Of a stretch of 64,000 nucleotides of DNA, positions 10,395 to 24,479 are shown one piece after another. Made by a program: the position numbers and the translations under genes. A model generated the notes under the pieces. It made no database searches. It was not told the origin of the DNA and saw only the letters and a list, made by a program, of their open reading frames with translations. Position 1 is the first letter of the stretch. Each line of letters starts with the position of its first letter. The DNA lies in assembly GCA_965153455.1 (NCBI GenBank), contig OZ234494.1:24056001-24120000 (forward strand), given 5' to 3'. Source of the DNA: Sphagnum compactum. Lineage: Eukaryota > Bryophyta > Sphagnopsida > Sphagnales.

Positions 10395-11480
10395 CAGCTG
10401 TGACGTTCTTCATCCCCCTGACATAAAAAGAACTCAGGAACCATTTCCCTTCACATTGATTTCACTCTCCTCTTCAACCTTAAAATGATCCCTCCAAGCC
10501 TCCAAGTACCTCCAGGGTGTTCAATCTAAGGTCATCTGAGCCTCCCTCTCCAACAGAATCCAACAGTTCCAAGATGAAGCTCCTCAAACAAGAGAAGGAA
10601 CTTCATTCTATCTCTGGTGTGGATAACGAAGGGCTTGCCTGGAGATGTCAGAAACCCTGTTACCAAAACAAAACAAAGCAAAATCCCTCAGATACACCTG
10701 GAAAACCCATGGATTCCTGTCAAGCTCTCTAGACTTAGAGTTTTCCAAAAAGAAGAGCAATGAATGCTCTGGCAAGGTCTTGGCGCAACTCCAATTTTCA
10801 ATTCCTTCTCTCTCTGTCTCTCTCTAGCACTGGCTCTCCTCTAGTTTATTTTCAATTCCTCGGCTGAAGTCTTAAGCATCTACTGGTACTCTCGCTCACA
10901 GAATCTCTCTCCTATCATGCAACTCCAGCCTCGAAAATCTGAAAACCTGGAAACCTTCTCCCCTATCATTTCAATTTTTTGCACCGCCTCCATCAGACGA
11001 CAAAACAAAAAACCTCCGAGAGAGAGAGAGAAAGATACAGAGACAGATACAGAGAGAAAGAGATACAGAAATTTTCTGACCTGATTTTTTCTTGCTTGCT
11101 TTCTCTCCGCATGTCCAATCTCACCAACAACAATCTCCAACAGCACCAGCGGTCAACAATGCACCTGATGATCGCAGATCGGAAACAACGTGCAAACGCA
11201 GGCGGCCGCAAACAACGCTCCTTCCAACAAACCCGCAAACAACGCTCCTTCCCTCAACCATCTCGAGATTCCTGTCCTCTCTGCTCTCTATCCCTTCCTT
11301 TCTTGCTTTTTCTTAGCGACTTCCCTTCGTTCCCGGGCATGTCTAACGCTGGCGACATGCCAGGGGCAATTCTCGACGACCCCACTGAGAAGACGACGTC
11401 CTCGACGACCACACGGTGACGCCGACGTCCTCGACGCACGTCTTCGGAGCCCATCACCGCCGCCTTTCCAACTACCGCGC
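10395..11480 (-). promoter_or_regulatory. Probable 5' UTR/promoter region of the kinase gene
   Basis: Going upstream of the kinase there is a long purine/pyrimidine-biased tract at 11015-11075 (repeated AGAGA, or TCTCT on the minus strand) of the kind common in plant leaders. CG-rich sequence with many CpGs follows at 11160-11480, unlike the AT-rich DNA beyond 11.5 kb. This composition fits a transcription start region for the minus-strand gene. Small frames here on both strands have no family match and are probably not genes. Confidence 0.4.
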
Positions 11481-13221
11481 GCGCTAGCCTTTTTTTAATA
11501 ATGGCTATAGTTAACCAAAAGACTACCGTATATTAAAATCTAAAAGTGCTAAAATCACACGCATTTTTAGATTTTCAATAGCCATAATTCCTTGAAAATT
11601 TTAGAATAATCGCCATATTTTCACACGTCATTCAAGTAGTTAGCCAAAAAAATATAAAATGATGATTAAAAAACTCTATTTTCATATTTAGCTTGTAGCC
11701 AAATCTGGCCGATTCTTCCTGTGGATTGTCGCCACTTTGGCTACAAGACAAAATTGACAGGAAAAACGCCGGCGCGCGCTGCTCCCCTCACCGTCCGATA
11801 TCGAGGTTGGAGGATTTCGCCCGTCCGATTCTGACCGCCTGTCTTCTCCTTCGTCATCTTCAAACGCTAGAGCACGCGGATCCAGTCGTTCGTAGGTAGG
11901 ATATGCTAAAGTAGGTACCTATATAGCTAGAACGTGCTTCATTCCTCAGCCGTCGATTGGGGAATCTTCGCATGTAGCAGTTCTAATCCTTGCCGTCAAT
12001 TTCGGAATCTTCACATCCATGCCGTTAGGTTTCTCTGAATTATTCCGAAAATAGCTCCCATTTACCAGATAAATCATCTAATCTACACCGTCAGTTTTAT
12101 TCCTATGCCATCGCGACCGTCAATTCTTCTTAAAGGTTTTTTCCAGACTTTATCTCCCCCCCCCCCAAAATTCACAGATGCTGGTTTTTTTGTTTTCTCA
12201 GCCTTCGATTTGGGAAATCTTCCATCCGGACCGTTAATACTTCTCCCATGATTTTGTACTCCAAACGCATCCACCTTCCGCCGAAGTGGCATTTGTTTTT
12301 TTTTTGTTTCAAGCCGTTGATTTCAAACATCGTTCCATCTAGGCCGTCTAGGGGGGGATTCTCATTTTTTATTCCATGAAAATGCACCCCCAGAATGTTG
12401 TTCCCCACCCCCCACCACCTAATTGGGGGATGGTAGATAATTGACATATTTTATTTCTTTCAGAAGGTACATAAGTTATGATGACCTTTGCGGAAGTTAT
12501 TGCAATATCACCAATGAGAATGCATGATCATGGCCAACTTGTCAATTATGGTAGTGGCCAACTTGATTGGAACCAGGAATCGATCCCTGAACAAGTACTT
12601 TAAAGTTCTGTATGGGTTAGTTATTTATCCTTTGCATTAATGAGATGGGGTGCCTCTCAAGTTCAATTTTTTATTTTTTATTTTTGGGGGCAATAAGCCA
12701 TTTTGATTGGCCCATCACAAAAAAAAACTATGGAAACTCATTAAAATAGAAGGTGCATGTACTCTCTCCCCCTCATGCACTCAAGAGAACTCGATGTTAT
12801 TAAAACTTTAGTTCATAGACACAACTACAACTTTTAGCTTAGTAAACTATCACCTACTTGACTCCCCCCACACCCTCCCCTCTCAAAAAATTATAAAAAA
12901 TTAAAAAATTAAATCCAAAACATTAGACCTCTTCCCCTTCCCCAAAGCAAAAAAGAACAAAGAACTGAGGTTTTTGGGTGCATGCTGCTTTGCCTGATTG
13001 ACTGAGTAGATTTCTATCCCTCTCTTATTCTATTCATATCTCCCCCTTCCCAAACCCTAAAACCCCCACAGGAACAAAGATGAACCCACTTGGGTGTATG
13101 TTCTCGTCTCATTGGCTGTATGCATATTCTATTCTAAGATGTGGGTTGCCACCATTTTACAAAATACACTGTACCTATTTGTATGGTTATGTCATTTTTG
13201 GTTTCTAATCTATTAGTTGTG
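11481..13221. repeat. Degenerate repeats; no gene
   Basis: 11.50-11.78 kb contains a copy of a dispersed family marked by GTAGCCAAATYTRGCYRATTC (also near 43.9, 57.8, 60.1 and 61.6 kb). From about 11945 to 12360 the motif GCCGTCGATTTSGGGAATCTTC recurs four or more times at 40-120 bp spacing with heavy divergence. A run of 11 C lies at about 12156-12166. No coding region is seen. Confidence 0.5.
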
Positions 13222-13583
13222 GGTGCACCCAAAGTTCGTAAAGCACTGCCTGGATTTTCATTTCTATTTTCAGCTCCCTTACCTTACCTGCTTGAAGAAA
13301 CCTGTTTTTCACAAAGTCCGGGATCTTCTGCTCTGGAAGGTACCAGCCAGCTTGTCACTATTTCTAAAGAGTGAAAAAATCCCAGCTCTGCTTTACGTAG
13401 GAAAAGGTGCACCCAAAGTTCATAAAGCACTGCCTGGATTTTCCTTTGTATTTTCAGCTCCCTTACCTGCTTGAAGAAACCTGTTTTTCACAAAGGGGAT
13501 CTTTTGCTCTGGAAGGTACCAGCCAGCTTGTCACTATTTCTAAAGAGTGAAAAAAATCCCAGCACTGCTTTATGTAGGAAAAG
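13222..13583. repeat. Tandem duplication, about 184-bp unit, two copies
   Basis: Copy 1 is 13222-13405 and copy 2 is 13406-13583. They begin GGTGCACCCAAAGTTC and end CTTTAYGTAGGAAAA. Copy 2 lacks a few bases in the CTTACC repeat and near GTCCGGGATC. High similarity suggests a fairly recent event compared with the surroundings. Confidence 0.9.
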
Positions 13584-16500
13584 GACCTGAGTACGGACGG
13601 GCCTCGCTGTGATTTTAGACTTGTTCTCTGGGTCTACTCGGGCCCTTCTCCTAGACAAATTATATTTTGGTGATGGGTAGCCCCTCAAAAAGCAATGTGA
13701 TCAAACTTAGGACAATGATAAAGTAGCAATTTTGTGATCTTTCGTATCAGACTAGCCATACAAGATACAAGAGTAGAGCTTTTGGGCAAAGAATATGCGT
13801 GCACTCATTATTATTGTTATTTATTTTTTCTTCACTTTGCTTCTTAGAATTGACGGTACCTATTAATTATTACCATTGTCAAAAAAAAATTCTTTACTTT
13901 GCTTCTTAGAATTGGTTTCTTTTGCACATGGTCTCCCTTTGCTTGACCCAGTTCATCATGTGCCTTTGGATGCTTGCATTGCTTTTGATGGCCTTTGGAG
14001 GGTGCCTTGGAAGCATCACTTTTGTGGCTAGCACATGCGGTGTTGTCGTTTCACAATGTCAAACTACTTAAACAGGTTTTGGGGGTCTTATTCTAGTATG
14101 TACTAAGTCTTCCCTAGGTAGGATCAATGGGGGTCCACCAAGTGGGTCTATTTTTGGAAAGCAATCTTATATCCGTGTTCTACTAAATGGACCCATTTTA
14201 GGTGTGTGAACGGAAAATTCTCAAATTCTCCATAGCAAAAGCCATGCAACATAGAGTCAATACACTAGTTAGGACAAAAAATGCTCTCAAAATTGAGTGT
14301 ACATTCTCTTTATTCTTCCTTGTATTAACCTTGGTGACTATAACTATGGTAGTTATTAAGCACGTGGATGGTTACTCGGTCACCACATAGGTTAGTTACT
14401 AGGGACAAGAATATCCCCCACCCCGAGGGCAGGTTGAACCAACACCCACCTACCCACCCACACTGGGACCTTTGTAACCCGAAAAGTAAAGCAAGTGACT
14501 CACAAAGCACAACATGAAATGAATCACCAAACATTTGATTTCCAAATATTGGGACAACATCCACAAAAGATTGCACTCTATCAACATGCACCCTTGATGA
14601 AAAATTCAACACAAATCTTTTGAATAGTCACTAGGCTAGTTGTCTCTTTCAACGTGCAAAGTATGGGGGTTTTAACTAGGGTTCAGCTCTCTCAATATTC
14701 AAGTGGTCATTAGAGTTCCGAGCCCAAAGTCTAGATGAAATGGTTCTTTTTTTTTTGCATTTTGTCTTCTCTAGGTCATGGATCTTCAATTTTTTAAGAT
14801 ATTTTTACTTAAACAAAATGCACCACTTGACCACCACCCAAATATTTCAACTGGCTATGAATTCTCCCAACTCTCACTAATAATGCATCCAAAATTCTTT
14901 ATCTCAAGATTTTTCATAATTACAATGATTCATAATCATTCAAGGATACCGCAAAAGAGGTTTTTTAATGATAACTAAATAAATATTCAACTTCCCAAAT
15001 TTAGCCCAACAAAGAACCTTGCTACAAACTTTTCATTCCGACCAACATACCCTTTTGTTTTAAGCTCTAACCTCCTCATGTTCGCATTAAGCTCTCAACC
15101 TCCATTTTTTTATTTATGTAAAAGTACAACAATGACCATGGGGTGGATGTTAGCATAGGAATGGTCGTGTAGTTAAGACATTCTGAAAATAATGGCATTT
15201 TAAACCATAGCCATGAAATACATCTATAATGGAATTTACATTATATTATTCAACAAATTTTATATCATTAGATTGTGTTTCATGAAGCTCTAATTAATTA
15301 AAATTATGGAAAATTTAATGATAAAATAAAACATTCATCCATAATTCTAATGGAAAATCTATTTAATAAAAACAAGTGAATGAATTTTTTTCATCCATCC
15401 ATTCAATGAATGAAAAAATCATTTATCGATAATGAAGATGAATGCTTATATTCGTCCCCATGTTTGTTTTTAGGTTTATCAATACAATATTCATTTTGCG
15501 GTTAAATTCTTGGGTTTTACTTGCATGTGTATAAAGGATACGACATTTTACCATCGCAAGTTCCAACTCTAGGCTTAGGCTTTAGGCTCATGTTGTAGCT
15601 TGCCTCAATCTATTATCAATGGTCCAAATTGTTTTGACAATAAGTTAGTATTCATTTTGGGATGCCTAATCATGAACCAACCTTTGAAATTCATTCCCTT
15701 GTACAATAGATGATAAAATTGCATAGGATGTTTGAAACATTCAAGTAATGTCATAACATTGTTGATTGACTTTTATCCATGTCAATATCATGTTTTAAGT
15801 GAACAATTGGAGTATCTAGCCTCACATGGGTAGCATTGGAAAGGTCATAGATGATTTGAAGGTAATTAATAATCACTTTTGACATCTGTACACCACATTG
15901 TTGGTTGTATCCCAAGGGTTGACATTCGGTAGTCACACTTTCATTCTACTTGCACAAAATTATCCTTTGTATCCTATTGATTGACATTTGTGTCATGGCT
16001 GATGTTAAATATATGGTTAAAGTCATTTAGAAAAAAATTCCATGACATATCCATAAAGAAAACCATTGGTCGCATCAAGTGAAAGCCTATCATAATCTCT
16101 TTCAAAGATCATGGTTGATGAATCCATTCAATGTTTCATGCATTATTGAATCATTCCATTCACACATTGTGATCATGGGTTCATGGGTTCATGTGATGGC
16201 TTGGGCTCCCTCTTGGCCCAAGTTGTTTCATCTTAGCCAACCTTTAAAATTGCAAGCCCAAGGCAACATTATGTGTCGTACAAGTTGTACAACAAATTAT
16301 GCCTTTTCATTTAGCATTAATGAAGTCCTATTCACACTTCATATTTTTTCCATTAAATGGTATAATAAATGAATAAACCCAAGAAATCCAAAACTTAGAT
16401 ATTTGAAAAACCATTTGCCATGATTAATTGAATATGGGTAAACGATTTCTTGCTCTTCCTTTGAAAACAAAACCTTTAATGTTGTCAAATTTTTGCATCA

Positions 16501-18783
16501 AGCTTTCAATGTTTTCTTTTACTTTCATTAAAAATAATTTTTAATCATAATGAAAGTCACTATAGGCCAAGATTTAAGAAAAAATATTCCCATTTTAGTT
16601 TGATTTAAGCTTTTGTTCAAAGAAAAGAAGGAGAATATAAAACTATAATATCGACTAATCTTGTTTGGTTATTGGTTTTGAAAGGGATTTTTTAATTTTT
16701 AGAAAACATTGATGGAGAATTTGGTGCATTTGTATGAAAAATTCCTTGAATGTTTTCCCCCAAAATATTGTGCAACTAGTCAATCCAATTTTGTAACCTA
16801 GTTCAATTCCACTTTCAATACGCATAACCAAAGATAAAAGATTTGTGTAGTACTAGTTTTGTTGATCTATTTTTCACAACCTAAGATAAAAATTATGTAT
16901 TGTTATTTTTTTGCAACTAGCTAAAAGTGATGACATGCTTCAAAGTAAGGTCATCATTTTTGCCTTTTAGAAAAAGTGGTAATTGCTTACTTAGAAAACT
17001 TGGACTTACTAAAAAAGGAACCACAACTTTATTCCAAATCTAGTTGTGGTTCCAAAAGGAGATTGGTTGCAAGATCTAGTTCCAATTTTTGTTCCAACAA
17101 GATTTTACACATGTGATTCAATTATTCAATTGGGATTAGGCCATAAAACTAGTAGTATGTATTGAACTTTAATATCATCCCAATAATTTTCAATAGAAAA
17201 ATCATTTGTTTTAGGCTTTGTGGATTAACTATCAATTTGAAATGAAAATTTTGCAAGACCTTTAAGGCTAACAATTTTATTTCCCACATCATTTTGCAAA
17301 TAAATCAAAGGTTGTTCAAACCTCTTGTGTTGCATAAATTGCACACAATGACAAAAAAACGTTTTTGTAATTTTAAACAATTTTTGACATTCATTTGTCA
17401 TATAACATGCCTTTAAGATAATTTATTTTAAACACTAAAAGGGGTTTTCTTCAGATTTTAATGTGAATACCCTAGTAGATTCAAAATACATGAAACTTGA
17501 TGATTCTATTTAATTTTATAACATAACATAATTTTATAAGTTAGGACCACAATTGAAGCTCATAATTTAGTCCTTATAATTCCACAATTTTCACAACTAA
17601 CTATAGGTTAATGTCCCATATTGAATTGAAGTACAAGAAAAAATGTAATATTGTAGTTCAAATCCATATATTAAACAACAAGCTTGATTATTGTTTTGAA
17701 ATAGTTGCAAAGTGAAATTACATGTGCACTCAAAACATGTAGAAATGTTTGCATCAACAAAAATTTTACAACCAATTCCTTTATAGTGCGATTTTCTTTC
17801 CCAATTTTATTCCTCATGTATTTTATAAAACAATTATGACAAGTGCAAGTGTAACTGACCATGATGTGGGATCAATACAAACAACTAAAAGAGTTTGCAA
17901 CAAAGCTTAAACTCTTATATATGCTTTAAACATTACTCAAAGTATTCTTATATCCATTGACAACATCAAACCTAATAAATAACAAAATAAATTGGAAGGA
18001 ACTATACATTAAGATTTTAAATCTACCAATTATAAAAGGCAGAACAAATATTTGAACCATTTTATGATATATAATATCTCAAGATTGAGTTCTTTTCACT
18101 AATGTTAAGTTGTTAAATCTCTTAAAAACAATCAAACTTATACAACCACATGTTTAACCTAATTACTAGTACCCAAATCTTGCAAAAAATTCAAAGTTTG
18201 TAGACGTTGTATGTATAGTTGTTATTTAAATTCAACCATTTCACTAAAAAAATTTGGTTTATTCTCTCAAGACTTTTTTAAATTACCAACCTTTTATTTC
18301 ATTTTCGTTTATAGCTTGCATGCCAAATCAGTCATGGAAAAATTTGGCTGGATAATAATGAAAAATATCTCGTAGATAATATTCATGTTTTATTCATTAC
18401 CACCTTTTCTTCACTTGGTCATTCATCATTCATACAAGTGTTAATTTTTGCTTCGTAAGTTTCAATCATGTCTGATTGAACAACTAGTGTCAAAATCATA
18501 GTCCTCACATGCTCTAAGTGCATCTACTCAAACATCTAACAATAATGTAATATAATCATTCATGTGACACACTTCAAATCATTGAGGTTAAGTCAAGAAC
18601 AATGATTGCAATCAAGAAGGTAATGTTGATTGAACAAATATTTATAATTAATGATTATCGTGGTTGAAGCTTAAACAAATTTAATCCTCAATTATATGTA
18701 GATGCATCATCCACCAAAGTTTATGTGATTAAGAATTGTTTAAAAGCATACATTTAGGGCACACCTTAAGCTAGAAGTGCCAT
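13584..18783. other. AT-rich gene-free stretch
   Basis: No coding frame here has recognisable family features. Longest frames are under 100 codons. Sequence is AT-rich with many homopolymer A/T runs, typical of old transposon debris. Nothing more specific can be supported. Confidence 0.4.
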
Positions 18784-18937
18784 CACTACAACAAAAGGTG
18801 TCCCTGTACACCAAGTGATTTCATTGGATTTTGAGTGAATTCACTAGTTGTAATGAACAAGGACCAATGAAGAAGCAGTGAATTCACTAGTCTAGTGAAC
18901 GGGGACTAGTGAACTGCACCCACATTTTTTAGTAGTG
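18784..18937. mobile_element. CACTA-like MITE with 3-bp target-site duplication
   Basis: The 154-bp element begins CACTACAACAAAAGGTG and ends ATTTTTTAGTAGTG, so the ends are inverted relative to each other (CACTAC versus GTAGTG). It is flanked on both sides by the trinucleotide CAT (18781-18783 and 18938-18940). A 3-bp target duplication and CACTA termini are the hallmarks of CMC/CACTA transposons. The element is too short to encode a transposase and would depend on an autonomous relative. The interior contains several partly palindromic GAATTCACTAGT-like words. Confidence 0.8.
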
Positions 18938-18940
18938 CAT

Positions 18941-21900
18941 TTACTTAACATATAAGGTTCCCTTTTCTCTAACCCTCTAAGATTGATAGCCAAGAGACTA
19001 TCACCATGGATCCTTCTTAGTATTGGTTATGGTTTGTGCTCAACAACAATGAGAAAATCCAACTATTTCATTTTAGCTTGTCAATTTGTTGATATTTCAC
19101 AAAATGCTTCTCTTCCAAATGATGCACATGATTAATAAAACTATATGAATAGAACCCAACACATGCATTATGGTCCTAATGAGGTTGTATGCCCATAACT
19201 TCCTTCCCCATAGTTTTATTTCAACCAAAAAACCTCAAAATATTACAATAGTTTTAGCCTTTCCATAAAGTGCTCAAAATAAAAAGCTTAAGTTGAATTT
19301 TATCACTACCCAAAAAACATATATTTTTGCCTCATTGCTTCTTTGAGCAAAAAAAAAGGTTGCATTTACAAGTATATTTAGCTATACTAACAATTTAAAA
19401 ACCCTAACAAGCTTAGACAATCATCCCAAAGATGTATATGTTTTTTTCTTTTTTATATTTTCCTTCTTCAAACAACAAAAATCAAAAATCAAAAGGTTAA
19501 AAAAGTTGGATCTACATATCCACACGGAGGTCCTCCTCTAAATTATGTTGTTCTTCTTGCTCTATTCCCAAAAAATAACACCACATAATTTTTTTTTCCT
19601 TCTTTCATTGGTTTTCCCCCCTTGTTTTCAAGTTTTCAAGGGGGAAGAAACCATGAAACTTTAACCCCCCACACTTAGTTCTTGAACTTGATGTTAACCA
19701 TGCATTAAATATAGATTTGACCTTTGTAAATGTTAACTAATTAGTTATTAATTACCTTGTTAATTATAGTTAATGGTACATATTTTGAATTAATGTTAAC
19801 CATGCATTAAGTACACATTTGACTTTTGTGAATGTTAAATCATTATTTTTATAAATGTTAACTAATTAGTTATTAATCATTTTGTTAATTATAGGTAGTG
19901 GTTTATATTTATTTAGTTCCTACTTAGTGTTAGGTAATTAGTTAGCTACTAATTAGTAGTTATTATATGAATTAATTCGTATTTATTGTTACATAATTAC
20001 TTTGATTACCAATAAAAACTACCTAGCCTACATAAAGAAGTGAGTTTAAATCTATTATCATTCCTATTCATTTGTAATACATGCATGAGATTTTGTTTTA
20101 TTAACTTCTGAATTTGAATATATACATTGTGTTTAGTTTGAACATGCATGCATAGGAAATAATGAGGTCTTGTGTACATGTCTTTTTAAAAGCATATATT
20201 TTGTCTATCAACACTTTTCAAAAGACCTCCCACGGTTCCTTAAAATAAAACACCCCCTCCTCTTACTCAAATGCCTTCTTCCTTGCCTTGTTGCTCTCCC
20301 GCTCCACCTCCCCCTTGTCCTTCCCATCATTCCACATCATTTGAAGGCCTTAACATTAATTACCTTTCAAGGCTAGTCACCTTCCTTCAAAAATGGTAAG
20401 TCCCCAAACTACTACAAATACATGTCTTTTATGATGTCTTTCTAATTGAATTCTAGTCAAAAGTTGATGTTAAACAAGATGATTCCATAGTAAAAAAGAT
20501 TCAATTGTTTATGACAAGCACAAAATAATAACTCAATCATGTGGGCCTTGACTACATGACTATTGTTGTCTAGCATGTGTCAAGGGTGTTAGTTTAACTC
20601 CCTAGTTACATTATAATTAAGTTACTGCTAAGTCAAGTTAATGTATTTAAGTTTGCTTTAACTTGGAACATGTTTAAGTGTGAGTGGGGTTGGAGCTATT
20701 TCATGCTTGGGATATAACCCAACTTGTGTGTTTCAAATCACTTTTGATGATTTGAGATTTTGGAACGCACAAGTTTGTTGTTGTTGTTGACTTTATGGGT
20801 TTTTGTGCAAATTTTGTTTGTGCACATTTTTTTTAATATTCCATTCCATGTTTCGGGCTTGGATTCATGTGGCTTTTATAGGTAAGTCATATTTTGATTT
20901 TTTTAGATGGCCCTTGACGAACCTTGTTGGCAACAAAGCCTAGATGGTTGTTTCTTGACTACCATCTTCGTCAATAGTATGTGGTTTCTCCCATAAATCT
21001 AGGGTAACCCTTAAGGGGTATAAAAGTGCCCCTCCAAGCAATATGTCATAGGACATAACATGCATAACCATTGCTTAGGCTCACACTATGGTATGGTTTA
21101 TCAGTTTGTTGGGGTTAGCTTGGATCACAACCTCATGTTTGGTTTATTTTTTAGCTTTCTATAAATTGCATGTCGATGTTAGGATTTGGTTCAAACATTG
21201 CTCAAAATTAGCATTGGTCAACCCAAAACCTTTTATTGTTGTTTTGTTTGACATAAAGAGTTGAACACGTAAATTCAACATAATTATTTGAAGTTCATAC
21301 TATTGTTCCAACAACCCTTTCTATTGGAAAACCTCGTCCTCATTACGTACTACAATCATATGAAGGACAACACTTGCCTTATCAATGGTTGGATGCATTA
21401 GGAGTTTGAAAAGTTTAACATTAGCCACATGCCAACATGGAGTTTTTGAAATCTGTGTTTGATTGGCCTTGGAAATACTATGGTGGACGTGGTTGGAATG
21501 ATATTTTATCTAACATAGCCACCATCCTTGATGTTCCCCCACCCTCACGTAATGTGGCCATTAAATGCAACACTTTTGTTAATTAAATATCAAAATAATC
21601 ATGTTTTGGCAGAAAACAATGATGCATGATACACCACCGTTGCCACCCCTAGCAAACTACTTGGGGCCCTTGGTCCATAAATGGAATCATACATCTTCTT
21701 TGACATCATCAACACATTACAATCGATAATTACAATAATTAGTTTTAAATTAGTTTTTATTATTGTAAGAATATTAACAATTTTGTGTAAAAACTCATGT
21801 TGTAATAATAATAACCTCATTATTTATTTATTTATAAAGTTATTATAATAAATTATGTAATTATGGTAAAATTATTGTAAAATTTTACCATGGTTACAAT

Positions 21901-24479
21901 ATTTTTACATTAACCACATAATCTATAACTAAACTGAATTTTTATAATTTATAGTTGAAATTTTATTTAAAATATTTTTTCTCTTTATTTATTTATGAAT
22001 TATGTATTGATAACTTGTAACTGATTGGTTATTTAATTGAATATAATAAGTTATAATTTATTTAAGTAGTTGATAATGAATAATGAATATTTTTTATGTT
22101 TAATGATACATAATTTATTAATAATTACATAATTATTTAATTAGTTAACCATTCACTTGATTACTTTTATTATTTAAAATTCTTAAATGGGAACTAAAGA
22201 CATTGGGAAATTTTTTGTAGATATAACTTAATTTGTGATAAATTGCAACTTCAAAACTTATCCCATAATGTTTATTCTCCATTCCCATTTTGAAAATTGT
22301 ATAAAGAAAATGTGTTGTCTTATATTTTCACATTAATTTTTTTGTGCCATATGAGATGGACCAATCAAAAGGCTAAACCCATAATAATAATGTTTATGCA
22401 CCATTATAACCTACATACCTCCTTAACCAACTTACCTACCTAGTTATTTAGGTAGGTAGGTAGGTAAGTAACTTAGGTTTGTGGGTAAGTATTTCATTCT
22501 AAATATTTAGCTAAGTACCTACCTACATGCTTAAATATTTACATATCTACCTACTTAGGTACCTATTTACCAATTCGAAACTAATTCTCTTTCCAAGGAT
22601 TCAATAGAACAAAATATCAAGGTGAAAGAAAACAAAACAATCCTATTAAAAAAGTAACTTGTCAAAACATGGATTGTAATTGTTAGATGACCTATCATAA
22701 ATTCTAACTCAACAAACCTCAATAGAGTTGAAGTTATTGTCTAGGAGATCTCAAGTGCCAAACAATCGAGTAGTTGTAGAGCTATTGGGTCTGGAAATAG
22801 GAAAAAAAAACATCTATAGGTAAATCTTCGAAAGATAGGTCTTAAAATAGTTGGCTAACTTTAATATGAAACTATTACAACAAACAACACTTTGTTCCAA
22901 TGTGTTATGAAGGAGTTATGTCTTTGGGAAATGACTATTATTGTAACCTCGAAGAAGGAATTGAATGAAATAACAACTACAATAATGACTACTTGGTAGC
23001 TTTTTCCTAAGCTTAAGACACTACTATAAATACCAACAACACACCTATGTCCTTAGCTAGAAAACACTCTAATAACACAAGGAATAGACAAAAAAATTAG
23101 TGTATACATATTTTTATGGGAATATAGTATACATATAAACATATGTATGTATGCAACCATAAATTATAATAAAATTAAATAAATTACCAAGATCACCATG
23201 TTTCATGAGATGGGCCAATTTCATCTTTCCATCACCACTACACTACCTACCCCCAATGTACACCCACTTTGAAACCCCTTTATGTGACAATTAGACCTAG
23301 TCTTCACCAATTCAATCAACCTGAGGTGACCTAGCTGGTGATAGCCCATGAATGTCAGACCCCCTTTTTCTATGAGAATTGTGGCCTCCCTCCCCTCCTG
23401 ATGAGCACTTGGGGCCACAATCATGCAAGTTCAAAGCATCATGTTGTTTCTAGGCAAATTGACCTTGCAACAACCCTCTTCTAGAAAGGCAAGTTAAATT
23501 ATACTTGGTGACTTACTTCAAAGTTGGAATCATGGTGGGCTACTAGGGAAGTAACCTTGCAACATTATGAACCATTGGTCAAATCTTTTCCCTTTAGGAT
23601 CTCCAACTCAATGGTTTATAAAATTAGTACAATGTTATGAAAATTTATGTATGGCTTACTACAAGCATGTTGTTGAGTAGGTGCAAAATAATCATATATC
23701 ACACAATGCTTTTTCATTAACAAGTTTATTATAACTCTTATAGAAACATTTGAAAAAATATATCTACAATTTGTGTTGGTCAAGAAACCTTTTAAAAAAG
23801 TTCTATCATATTTTTTCAGTTTTTTACATATTTTTAGTATGTATTGAAAATTTCAAAATTTTCTCTTTATTAGGCAAAATGATGGTATATAATTTTTTTG
23901 TATTTTCAGAAATATCAACATAATTTTCTCAAAATTTTCAACATTGCAAATTTTTGATTAATTTGTGTTGAATCTGACATCAACCTAGAGTAGCACATCA
24001 GGAGGGATGGATGGAGGGTGCATAGGAAATGATTTTCCACTTGGTTGAAATATTTTCCTGGGTAACCACAGTGGTTAGTTCAGTTTCTATTTTCACACAT
24101 ACCTACTATGAACCTACTAGCCTTTACATGCATCTACCTACTTACCTGGTAACCAGACCTATGCTGCCTACTTACCAAACATCCTTCACAAGGTAGGCCT
24201 TTACAGGATAGGTCACCAAAGTGGTTCCAGATCTCAACTCAGTTGAGATGGATGAGGTTCATCCACAACTTAGTCATATCAGGCTTCCAATAGACACCTA
24301 ATGGGTAAAAATGGGTCATTTGGGCACCTCAAGTTTCATCTTGGGATGAAACTCGCACTGTAAATAGGTGGGAGACTACTAATAGCAACCCACTTGGAGG
24401 AATCAAACTATCTACCCAATTAGAAACAGGGAGCAGTAAATAAATATGACTTGACTGTGTTTATTAGACTGTTCCAGGG
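18941..24479. other. AT-rich gene-free stretch with minor repeats
   Basis: No gene is recognised. Two approximate copies of a unit of about 102 bp starting ATGTTAACCATGCATTAA lie at 19691-19792 and 19793-19917. At 22.43-22.48 kb CTTACCTACCTA is followed by TAGGTAGG repeated and TAAG, a small hairpin-capable block, and GGTAGGT words continue to 22.57 kb. The rest is very AT-rich (21.7-22.2 kb especially) without coding signal. Confidence 0.4.

Noticed and set aside
10979-11498. Plus-strand frames of 70-146 codons in CG-rich DNA
   Set aside because: Low-complexity Arg/Thr-rich translation in several frames at once, explained by purine-rich and CG-rich leader or promoter DNA of the kinase gene.
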